Positions 6,469 through 12,683 of a stretch of DNA of 13,060 nt are shown here, piece by piece. Made by a program: the position numbers and the translations under genes. The notes below the pieces were generated by a model that was given only the letters and a program-made list of their open reading frames with translations, searched no databases and was not told the DNA's origin. Origin of the DNA: Clostridium sp. CAG:967. GTDB lineage: Bacteria; Cyanobacteriota; Vampirovibrionia; Gastranaerophilales; Gastranaerophilaceae. The stretch lies in the NCBI GenBank assembly GCA_000433095.1, contig HF991479.1, positions 1 through 13,060 of the forward strand, given 5' to 3'. The first letter of the stretch is position 1, and each line of letters starts with the position of its first letter.

Positions 6469-7584
6469 TTAATTTTTATTTAAATTTTTTACAAAATCAC
6501 CTATCGCAAAAGCTTCGATTGTACCGACAACTATTTCAAAATCTTTAATTTCATCTTCAAGTTCTTCTTTCATGTGTGCAAGAAGACCGGGGATAATTAT
6601 TTTTCTGTTCTTAACTTTTCTGGCAAAATCCATTTGTTTTAATGTTTTGGCAACCATTTGTGCAGTGAATTTTTCGGCTGACCATGCTGTTAATACACTC
6701 ATGCCTTCGGCTGGGGTTACAATTAAATATGACGGAACCGGAAGACTTTCAAGTTCATTTGCCACAGCATAAAATGTCAGGGCAAAATTTGTTGTCATAA
6801 AGATTAAAGAGTTTTCATCGGGATTGTTGAACTCATAAATCTTAGATTCAACCTGAAGCGGTTTTTGCGGATCGGTGAATATATTTTGACGTAATGTCAT
6901 TAAAGTTGTCATCAACGCCTCATCAAAGTCCTCAAATACAAGCATATTTGCGTACTTGCAGATATAATAACCGGATTTTGCGCAAAGTAAGTTCATATCG
7001 TCGGTATGTTTAAAATAAACATAAACAGGATTTGAATAATTTTCGTCTTTTTCAAGAACAGCTTTTTGTCTTGTTAGTATGAGTTCTTCCGCTGTTGTTG
7101 AGAATTTTTCTTCCGTTATTTCTTTAAGCGGCAGTTTTTGCAAGTCCTCGTAACTTATGCAGTCAGCTAACTTGCCGTTTTTGGTAATTATCAAATCTAC
7201 TTTTAAAAGTTCATTAACTCTTTTTATTTCGAAGTTTTTTATTCTGTTGTATTTTTCTTTCCAATCAGGTTTAGCAAGGTCAACGACAACTGCTATTGCG
7301 GTTTTGTTTACAAAAGTTTTTTCGTGGCGGTAAAGCACATTTTCTCCGCCGATTTTAACACCGTTAATTTCAATTGTTTTTTGAGGTTGTTTAGAGCTTT
7401 GGAGGAAAATTTCTTTTAATTCATCAGGTATATAGCTGCATTTTTCGATTTCGGTCTGATGTTTTGCAAGTTTTAGAGCAAATGCCATACAAGTAGGGCA
7501 TCCGCATTCTTTACAGTTTGTGTGGTCTGCTTTTTTTGCAGCAGGAAGATATTTGAATATTTGTAATCCTGAAAGTTCTGTCAT
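6469..7584 (-). CDS. acsC: Corrinoid iron-sulfur protein large subunit (AcsC/CdhE-like), shortened
   Basis: Homologue of the large (gamma) subunit of the CFeSP, which carries a methyl group on cobalamin between methyltetrahydrofolate and acetyl-CoA synthase in the Wood-Ljungdahl pathway. Cysteines 24, 27, 32 and 49 have the C-x2-C-x4-C-x16-C spacing of the 4Fe-4S domain used for reductive activation. GGENVLYRHEKTFVN (79-93) opens the TIM-barrel part, and the C-terminal corrinoid-binding part is well kept: LRQNIFTDPQKPLQVE (231-246), EGMSVLTAWSAEKF (293-306), IIIPGLLA (329-336). At 371 residues it is some 70 shorter than usual, and the middle of the barrel is shrunken and hard to align. The ATG overlaps the preceding stop as ATGA. 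No methyltransferase, CODH or ACS gene is nearby. Homology is firm; the pathway is not. Confidence 0.85.
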   Translation of the reverse strand: MTELSGLQIFKYLPAAKKADHTNCKECGCPTCMAFALKLAKHQTEIEKCSYIPDELKEIFLQSSKQPQKTIEINGVKIGGENVLYRHEKTFVNKTAIAVVVDLAKPDWKEKYNRIKNFEIKRVNELLKVDLIITKNGKLADCISYEDLQKLPLKEITEEKFSTTAEELILTRQKAVLEKDENYSNPVYVYFKHTDDMNLLCAKSGYYICKYANMLVFEDFDEALMTTLMTLRQNIFTDPQKPLQVESKIYEFNNPDENSLIFMTTNFALTFYAVANELESLPVPSYLIVTPAEGMSVLTAWSAEKFTAQMVAKTLKQMDFARKVKNRKIIIPGLLAHMKEELEDEIKDFEIVVGTIEAFAIGDFVKNLNKN

Positions 7585-8255
7585 ACAAGTCCTCTTAAAG
7601 TTTTTACCGCCTGCTCGTAATTTAATACAATGTAATCTGCTCCTGCTGCTTTTACAGCGGCTGCTGATGCTATTTCCAAAAACATTGCAAGATTTTTATC
7701 TTTAGCTTCTTTTGTTTTGGCTGTTTCTTCCGCCGCAAAAGATATTAACGGCATATTTAAATACCTGTCGCCTCCTTTGCCTTCAAGTTTGATTTTTTCC
7801 ATAATACTGTAACCGTATTCAAGCCCGTAACCAAGACCGCCGATATCGGTGTCAATTATTATTTTATTAAGAGAAAGCCCTATATCAGAGGTTAAAATGT
7901 TCATTTCTTTTGCAAGATTAATGTCAATAGGAGTGCGGATTACAAGGGTATGATTACCTTTTATTACAGATGGAATAATTTCTTTATAAGTGTTTTCATC
8001 AGCATAGGCAATTATGCATTCCCTATCCAAAATCTCTGTTAATTCGGGTAAAAGAATTCTGTCCACACTGTCATTGCCTGTTCCTGCTATCATTAAAGGC
8101 TTTTTAATACGAGGAAGAAGCAATTTTAACAATTGCTTGGCTTCTTCGGTTTTATTTTCGGTAAATTTCAGACCTATAATGTCGCAATCTTCTTCCAGTC
8201 TGCTTTCTGCCTCAAAAATAGGCAGTTCCAGAATATATTTAACTTTGTCTTTCAC
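7581..8255 (-). CDS. acsD: Corrinoid iron-sulfur protein small subunit (AcsD/CdhD-like), N-terminally reduced
   Basis: Homologue of the small (delta) CFeSP subunit, the TIM barrel that pairs with AcsC over the corrinoid. Visible family segments are PLMIAGTGN (53-61), TPIDINLAKEMNIL (108-121) and the hallmark GLGYGLEYGYSIMEKIKLE (140-158) followed by GGDRYLNMPLI. At 224 residues it lacks roughly the first 90-100 residues of ordinary AcsD, including the early GGE strand region. The start is GTG at 8255, seventeen bases inside the end of ftsH, and no longer in-frame ATG version exists, so the shortness is not a start-choice error within this frame. It overlaps the next gene by four bases (ATGA), which suggests coupled synthesis of both subunits in equal amounts. 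Confidence 0.85.
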   Translation of the reverse strand: MKDKVKYILELPIFEAESRLEEDCDIIGLKFTENKTEEAKQLLKLLLPRIKKPLMIAGTGNDSVDRILLPELTEILDRECIIAYADENTYKEIIPSVIKGNHTLVIRTPIDINLAKEMNILTSDIGLSLNKIIIDTDIGGLGYGLEYGYSIMEKIKLEGKGGDRYLNMPLISFAAEETAKTKEAKDKNLAMFLEIASAAAVKAAGADYIVLNYEQAVKTLRGLV

Positions 8256-10146
8256 CTTGTACTCTGTTCATTATTTCTTCAAACTCTGCTGCATCAAGAG
8301 TTTCTTTTTCAAGAAGTTCTCTGGAGATAGCTTCAAGCATATCTCTGTTATCAGTTAAGATTTTTTTAGCTTCTTCGTACTTATCATCAACAATGCGTTT
8401 CATTTCTTCATCAATTTCGTATGCTACCTGTTCGGAGTAATCTCTCTGGTGACCGAAATCTCTGCCCATAAACACATTTTCCTGATTTTTTCCGTAAGCC
8501 ATTTTGCCCAGTTTGTCAGACATTCCCCATGCCGTAACCATTTTTCTAGCAATATTTGTTACGTTTACAAGGTCTTGTGAAGCGCCTGTGCTTACTCTGT
8601 CTTTGCCGTAAATTATTTCTTCGGCTGCACGACCGCCAAGTGATACAGTAATCTGTGCAAGTAATTTAGCTTTATTTGTATGAACTTTTTCATCTTTAGG
8701 CTTGGTCCAGGTTATACCGAGTGCCCAGCCTCTTGGTATTATTGAAATTTTATGAAGATCGTCAGCATCTTTTAAAAGTCTTGCGATTAATGCGTGCCCG
8801 ACTTCGTGATAAGAAGTTAACTCTTTATCTTCATCTGTCATAACCTTGCTTTTTTTCTCAATACCTGCAATTACTCTGTCAATAGAGTTATCTATATCGT
8901 CCATAGAAATTTTGTCTTTGTTATATCTTGCAGCCAAAAGAGCAGCCTCATTTAAAAGGTTTTGCAAGTCAGCACCTGTAAAGCCCGGTGTACGTTTTGC
9001 AAGTGTTTTTAAATCAACTTCGCTGTCAAGCTGTTTGTTTTTTGCGTGAACTTTTAAGATTTGCTCTCTGCCTCTTACATCAGGTGCATTGATGTAAATT
9101 TGTCTGTCAAATCTGCCCGGTCTTAATAAAGCGTTATCTAAGATATCAGGTCTGTTTGTCGCAGCAATAACGATTATATTTGTGTTTTCGTCAAAACCGT
9201 CCATTTCAACAAGCAGCTGGTTAAGAGTTTGTTCACGTTCATCGTGTCCGCCTCCCATACCTGCGCCACGCTGACGTCCGACAGCATCAATTTCATCTAT
9301 GAAAATAATACAAGGCTGATGCTTTTTAGCCTGTTCAAACAAATCTCTTACACGGCTTGCACCTACACCTACAAACATTTCAACAAAGTCAGAGCCGCTT
9401 ATTGAGAAGAAAGGAACGCCTGCTTCGCCGGCAACAGCTTTTGCCATTAAGGTTTTACCTGTTCCCGGAGGACCTACAAGAAGTACGCCTTTTGGAATTT
9501 TTGCGCCGAGTTTAATATATTTATCGCCGTTTTTCAAAAAGTCAACGATTTCTTCAAGTTCTTTTTTCTCTTCATCAATACCTGCAACATCTTTAAAAGT
9601 TGTTTTTACTTTGCTGTCCAAAAGCATTTTAGCTTTGCTTTTGCCAAATGACATTGCCTGAGAGCCGCCTGCCTGAATACTCTTAGCCATTACAGCAAGA
9701 ACTATAATGAATAAAACCGGAAGTAAAAGGTAGCTTAAAATTGTGCCTAAAGCTTTTGAAGAATCAGTTGCCCGTGTAACCTGTACATCTGCATCCGAAG
9801 CATCCAGTTTTTTCATTAAATCAGGATCATAAGCAGGTGTTAAAACTTTATATTTAGTGACAGGTGCTTTCTTTTCAGCAAGTCCGAAGGGATTTTCTGC
9901 GGTAGGAGCAAGAGTTTTTACCGGTTTTGTATTCTTGTTTTCAGGTTGAACCTTAGGTGTTGCTATGATAAAATCTTCTGCTTTTTCAACTTTTTTGAAT
10001 TCATTTTTGCTTAATTTTTCCAGAAAATTTGAATATGAAATTTCCTCAATTTGTGTTGCCGGTCCCGACATAATTACCGAAGATGCAAAAAGCAGCACTA
10101 CGATTGCTAAAACGATATACATCCCTGCAGATTGACTTGTTTTCAT
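8239..10146 (-). CDS. ftsH: ATP-dependent zinc metalloprotease FtsH
   Basis: Membrane-bound hexameric AAA+ protease for quality control of membrane and some cytoplasmic proteins. Order of parts in the 635 residues: membrane helix 9-27; periplasmic part 28-132 containing a Lys/Pro/Thr/Asn-rich insert near 65-95; membrane helix 133-153; Walker A GPPGTGKT 225-232; pore motif FVG 258-260; Walker B IIFIDEID 280-287; second region of homology with Arg345 and Arg348 fingers; zinc site HEVGH 447-451 and third ligand Asp525. All catalytic residues are present; the usual HEAGH is HEVGH. The start has GAGAGGA seven bases upstream and an ATG with lysine-rich N-terminus. It heads the minus-strand operon, and its stop overlaps the acsD-like gene. 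Confidence 0.98.
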   Translation of the reverse strand: MKTSQSAGMYIVLAIVVLLFASSVIMSGPATQIEEISYSNFLEKLSKNEFKKVEKAEDFIIATPKVQPENKNTKPVKTLAPTAENPFGLAEKKAPVTKYKVLTPAYDPDLMKKLDASDADVQVTRATDSSKALGTILSYLLLPVLFIIVLAVMAKSIQAGGSQAMSFGKSKAKMLLDSKVKTTFKDVAGIDEEKKELEEIVDFLKNGDKYIKLGAKIPKGVLLVGPPGTGKTLMAKAVAGEAGVPFFSISGSDFVEMFVGVGASRVRDLFEQAKKHQPCIIFIDEIDAVGRQRGAGMGGGHDEREQTLNQLLVEMDGFDENTNIIVIAATNRPDILDNALLRPGRFDRQIYINAPDVRGREQILKVHAKNKQLDSEVDLKTLAKRTPGFTGADLQNLLNEAALLAARYNKDKISMDDIDNSIDRVIAGIEKKSKVMTDEDKELTSYHEVGHALIARLLKDADDLHKISIIPRGWALGITWTKPKDEKVHTNKAKLLAQITVSLGGRAAEEIIYGKDRVSTGASQDLVNVTNIARKMVTAWGMSDKLGKMAYGKNQENVFMGRDFGHQRDYSEQVAYEIDEEMKRIVDDKYEEAKKILTDNRDMLEAISRELLEKETLDAAEFEEIMNRVQGERQS

Positions 10147-10182
10147 CAGATAGTCCTCTCACTTTCTATAAACAGTATGTTT

Positions 10183-10211
10183 ATTATATCTTAAAAATTG
10201 AAAAAATACTA
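10183..10211 (-). promoter_or_regulatory. Candidate ftsH promoter
   Basis: On the minus strand a perfect TATAAT (plus positions 10183-10188) lies about 36 bases before the ftsH start. Seventeen bases further up is only a weak -35, TAGTAT (10206-10211). The -10 is convincing; the -35 is not. Confidence 0.45.
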
Positions 10212-10233
10212 TACAATGTAGGCTACTTTATAG
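10209..10233. repeat. Imperfect dyad in the ftsH / 182-residue-gene divergent region
   Basis: CTATAC.ATGTAG and CTACTTTATAG form an imperfect inverted repeat centred on 10222, with two unpaired bases in the left arm. It overlaps the upstream edge of the ftsH promoter, so it could be an operator, but chance is possible in such AT-rich DNA. Confidence 0.35.
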
Positions 10234-10291
10234 CAAATTTTTTTATATTTGTTTTTTCTTAATGTCATAGATTATTTTTAGAAGGAATAAA

Positions 10292-10840
10292 ATGCCGCTA
10301 ATAAACAAATTAATTACAAGAATAGAAACCAGCAGACCAGGTTCAAGTGTCAGAAGCGTTTTGAAATCAGGTACCGAAGTAGAGGTTATTAAAGGAAAAT
10401 CGGCTGGTACCGTTGAAATTAAACGAAAAACAAGGAACGGAAGTATAATTACAACGCTTTTGAAAAAAATTAAAGATATGTATGTTCCTAAAATGGTTAA
10501 GGAAGAACACAGGTTCGGAATAATCAATATCAATTACAGAGCTGACGGCTCCCGTGCCGTACAAATAAGAGTGTGCGATAAAAAGGGAAGAAATGCTAAG
10601 GCTAACACAGGGTTTTATAAAACAACTCTTGAAGAAAATATTTTTGCTAAAAATACTCTTATCAGATCTGCAAAGGCTGAAATGAAGCTTCCTAAAGCAG
10701 AAAGAGTAGCCGATATAGGATTTCTTTTGCATCTTGATGATATCAGAAATAACAGAAGGTATAAAATCCCTACTGAAAATTATTCTATTAATCAGGATAT
10801 GAGATATGATGAAGCTGATTTAAAGAAATGTAAAAATTAA
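10292..10840 (+). CDS. Unrecognised basic 182-residue protein
   Basis: Not recognised. The protein is soluble (no signal peptide or membrane helix) and rich in Lys and Arg. Residues 1-60 look beta-rich (SGTEVEVIKGKSAGTVEIKR), and residues 70-95 form another probable strand region (FGIININYRADGSRAVQIRV). The C-terminal third is charged and ends in a Lys-rich KKCKN. The ATG is preceded at five bases by AAGGA. It is divergently placed from ftsH across 145 bases, and a hairpin follows its stop. A nucleic-acid or peptidoglycan-surface binding role would be a guess from charge alone. Confidence 0.72.
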   Translation: MPLINKLITRIETSRPGSSVRSVLKSGTEVEVIKGKSAGTVEIKRKTRNGSIITTLLKKIKDMYVPKMVKEEHRFGIININYRADGSRAVQIRVCDKKGRNAKANTGFYKTTLEENIFAKNTLIRSAKAEMKLPKAERVADIGFLLHLDDIRNNRRYKIPTENYSINQDMRYDEADLKKCKN

Positions 10841-10851
10841 TACATTTTATG

Positions 10852-10898
10852 AAATCTCTATGTTCTGAATGTTTTTATAAATTCAGAGAGAGAGATTT
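10852..10898 (+). promoter_or_regulatory. Hairpin between the 182-residue gene and the 59-residue ORF
   Basis: AAATCTCT (10852-10859) pairs with AGAGATTT (10891-10898), and inside it TTCTGAAT (10863-10870) pairs with ATTCAGAG (10881-10888, one G-T pair) around a ten-base loop. The 3' arm holds the only purine-rich (GAGAGAG) ribosome site of the ORF starting at 10902, so folding would hide it. It could instead act as a weak terminator for the upstream gene, but the T run after it is short. Confidence 0.6.
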
Positions 10899-10901
10899 TA
10901 T

Positions 10902-11081
10902 ATGAAAATAGTAAACTTTGAAACAATTAAAGAAAAAGTAAATAAGCTTGATGCTATGGCACAAACAGATTTAACCAAAATTAATACTGTTTTTCCGCAA
11001 AACAACAACGGTAAATCTGTTTCTGAAAGAATGCAAATATTCTTTTCAATAGCTGATGGTGATATGTCTTTTAAGGTTTAA
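10902..11081 (+). CDS. Small 59-residue ORF, unrecognised
   Basis: An ATG-to-TAA frame of 59 codons beginning MKIVNFETIKEKVNKL and ending FFSIADGDMSFKV. Codon use looks like the neighbours, with a helical, Lys-rich first half and no signal or membrane segment. A GAGAGAG site lies at a suitable distance but inside a hairpin. Its stop overlaps by four bases the stop of the exbD gene on the other strand. No family was recognised; it could be a real small protein tied to the upstream 182-residue gene, or a chance frame. Confidence 0.5.
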   Translation: MKIVNFETIKEKVNKLDAMAQTDLTKINTVFPQNNNGKSVSERMQIFFSIADGDMSFKV

Positions 11082-11470
11082 ATTTCGTCTACAGAAATAC
11101 TTGTAATACCTGAATTTCTTGCACTGTCCATTACTTTAACCATAGCACCGTGTGTAGAATCTGCATCGGTTTTGATTAAAAGTCCGTCAGGATAATCTTT
11201 TGCCTGAGATTTGATAGTGCTTTCAAGCTTATCAGCAGCAATTTCCGAACCGTCCAGATAAAACTTATCTCCCGCATCAACCATTATTGTCATAATTTTG
11301 GTTTCTTTATTCTGCTGTTGCTCCTGCGCAACATTTTCGGGCACTGTCAGATTTAACCCCTGCTGGTCAAGCATTGGGGCAATTACCATCATAATGATTA
11401 ACAGTACCAGAAAAATATCTGTTAACGGTGTAATATTTATTTCATTAAATGTATCTCTGTTGCGTCCCAT
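11078..11470 (-). CDS. exbD: ExbD/TolR-family proton-channel subunit (second copy)
   Basis: Single-helix stator subunit that with ExbB uses the proton gradient to energise TonB. Residues 10-32 carry the family signature NITPLTDIFLVLL, with the channel Asp at residue 18, corresponding to Asp25 of E. coli ExbD. The remainder, to residue 130, is the periplasmic domain with a GDKFYLDG strand and LLIKTDAD strand. The ATG starts four bases after the previous exbD stop, with AAGGA upstream, so the genes are coupled. The membrane segment is nearly identical in DNA to that of the first copy. Other substrates of the family (TolR) cannot be ruled out. Confidence 0.92.
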   Translation of the reverse strand: MGRNRDTFNEINITPLTDIFLVLLIIMMVIAPMLDQQGLNLTVPENVAQEQQQNKETKIMTIMVDAGDKFYLDGSEIAADKLESTIKSQAKDYPDGLLIKTDADSTHGAMVKVMDSARNSGITSISVDEI

Positions 11471-11474
11471 TTAT

Positions 11475-11927
11475 TTATCCTTTTTTAGCTTTTTTGCTTA
11501 GCTCGCTTTGTTCTTTTTTACTTAAAGGTTCGCCTGCCACAATAAGTTTTTTATATTCTGCATCTTGAGCTGCATTCATAATTTCCATTATTTTTGCACT
11601 TTTAACTCTTTCATCAGCTTTTACTACAAGTTCAGGTTTCTCAAGCTGTGCTTTTAAAGCTGCAAGTTCCTCTGAAAGATTTGCTTCGGTTACGGGTGTC
11701 CCGTTTAGGTATAAGCTGCCGTCTTTGGTTACCGAAACAGTTGCATTTCTTTGTTCTATTGCAATACCGCTGTTAATTTCAGGAACCGTAATTGAACTGT
11801 CATTTGATTGGAAAGTAGGTGCAACTACCATCATGATGATTAACAGTACCAAAAAGATATCCGTTAACGGTGTAATATTGATTTCTGTAAACAGAGCTTC
11901 TTTGCCCTTATTGGTTTTCATGCCCAT
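11475..11927 (-). CDS. exbD: ExbD/TolR-family proton-channel subunit (first copy)
   Basis: A paralogue of the following gene, 150 residues, with the same NITPLTDIFLVLL segment (residues 17-29) and channel Asp23. The periplasmic part differs from its partner: SLYLNGTPV and ELVVKADERVK are recognisable ExbD strands, and the C-terminus is Lys-rich (KKEQSELSKKAKKG). The start may be the ATG at 11927 or the one two codons later; neither has a good Shine-Dalgarno. It lies 45 bases after exbB with a hairpin in the gap. Two unequal ExbD proteins could form a mixed ExbB5D2-type complex, which is an inference. Confidence 0.92.
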   Translation of the reverse strand: MGMKTNKGKEALFTEINITPLTDIFLVLLIIMMVVAPTFQSNDSSITVPEINSGIAIEQRNATVSVTKDGSLYLNGTPVTEANLSEELAALKAQLEKPELVVKADERVKSAKIMEIMNAAQDAEYKKLIVAGEPLSKKEQSELSKKAKKG

Positions 11928-11939
11928 TTTTTTAACACA

Positions 11940-11959
11940 GCTTACGGTTTCGCATAAGC
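11940..11959 (-). promoter_or_regulatory. Hairpin in the exbB-exbD gap
   Basis: On the minus-strand transcript GCUUAUG pairs with CGUAAGC (one U-G pair) around a six-base loop, centred between the exbB stop and the exbD start. No T run follows, so it is not a normal terminator. It may protect the exbB message end or lower downstream expression. Confidence 0.45.
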
Positions 11960-11972
11960 CGCCTTTCTTTAC

Positions 11973-12620
11973 TTATAATGAAATATTTGCGTTGCTTGGA
12001 GTTGTTGATTCATCGTTTGAATCTACAAAACTTAAGAATAACAATTTGATTAATTGGAAATCATCTTCATAACGTTTTACGATTGATTGGAATGAGTTGT
12101 AGAAAATTACCGCTACAATCGCAACACCAAGACCGAATGCTGTAGCAATCAATGCTGATGCGATACCTGATGCAACTGCTGCCGATTGGTTGCCTTGAGA
12201 TGCCAGATCCTGGAATGTGAAAAGAATTCTTACAACAGTACCGAACAAACCTAAGAAAGGAGCAACACCGCCGATTGTACCTAAGATTGTTAAGTGGCTT
12301 TCCAATTTTCTTGTAGCTAATGATGCTGCAATGTCAAATGAACGTGAGAAACCGTTTTTTTGTTCAGAGAAAATTCTTACGGCTTCTTCTGTTACTTCAC
12401 CGATAACGCCGCCGCATTGTACTGCAAGATTTTGTGCACCGTCAAGATTGTTTTTTACAAGCTCTTTTTGAAGTCTCGGGATGAAAAGAACAACATCTCT
12501 TTTGTTCTTTTTGTAAAAAGAAAATCTGTTGATTACGACCGCTACTACCAGTATTGAACATACAAATATCGGTAATAATACAGGCCAGTCCATTGCGATT
12601 GATTGTGCTAATAAGTTCAT
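11973..12620 (-). CDS. exbB: ExbB/TolQ-family proton-channel protein
   Basis: Pentameric channel subunit of the TonB energising complex in the inner membrane. It has 215 residues with membrane helices at about 12-31, 107-135 and 150-175. The second helix holds FLGLFGTVV with Thr128 matching the conserved channel Thr, and the third reads GIASALIATAFGLGVAIVAVIFYN with Thr160. Where E. coli ExbB has Glu176 (GIAEALLAT), this protein has Ser155. The ATG has AGAGGA upstream. It lies between tonB and two exbD genes in the same orientation. ExbB fits the neighbours best, but MotA/TolQ-type use cannot be excluded by sequence alone. Confidence 0.93.
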   Translation of the reverse strand: MNLLAQSIAMDWPVLLPIFVCSILVVAVVINRFSFYKKNKRDVVLFIPRLQKELVKNNLDGAQNLAVQCGGVIGEVTEEAVRIFSEQKNGFSRSFDIAASLATRKLESHLTILGTIGGVAPFLGLFGTVVRILFTFQDLASQGNQSAAVASGIASALIATAFGLGVAIVAVIFYNSFQSIVKRYEDDFQLIKLLFLSFVDSNDESTTPSNANISL

Positions 12621-12668
12621 AATTTTATCCTCTTTTTCTTCTATTGTTTTTACCTGATTTGGCGGGTT

Positions 12669-12682
12669 GAGCGGCTACGCTC
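12669..12682. repeat. Small GC hairpin just after the tonB stop
   Basis: GAGCG and CGCTC form a five-base-pair stem around a four-base loop in an otherwise AT-rich stretch, two bases beyond the tonB stop codon on the minus strand. It has no T run. It might partly separate tonB from exbB expression. Confidence 0.35.
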
Positions 12683-12683
12683 C

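Noticed and set aside
6469..8255. Complete Wood-Ljungdahl (CODH/ACS) cluster
   Set aside because: Only the two corrinoid-protein subunits are present, both shortened; flanking genes are ftsH and an unknown gene.
10189..10291. Plus-strand promoter for the 182-residue gene
   Set aside because: TACAAT (10212) and TATATT (10244) resemble -10 boxes, but no matching -35 lies at 16-18 bases, and such boxes are common in AT-rich DNA.
10243..10533. Hydrophobic minus-strand frame opposite the 182-residue gene
   Set aside because: It is antisense to a gene with a good ribosome site and overlaps the ftsH promoter region; hydrophobic shadows arise easily opposite Lys/Asn-rich coding DNA.
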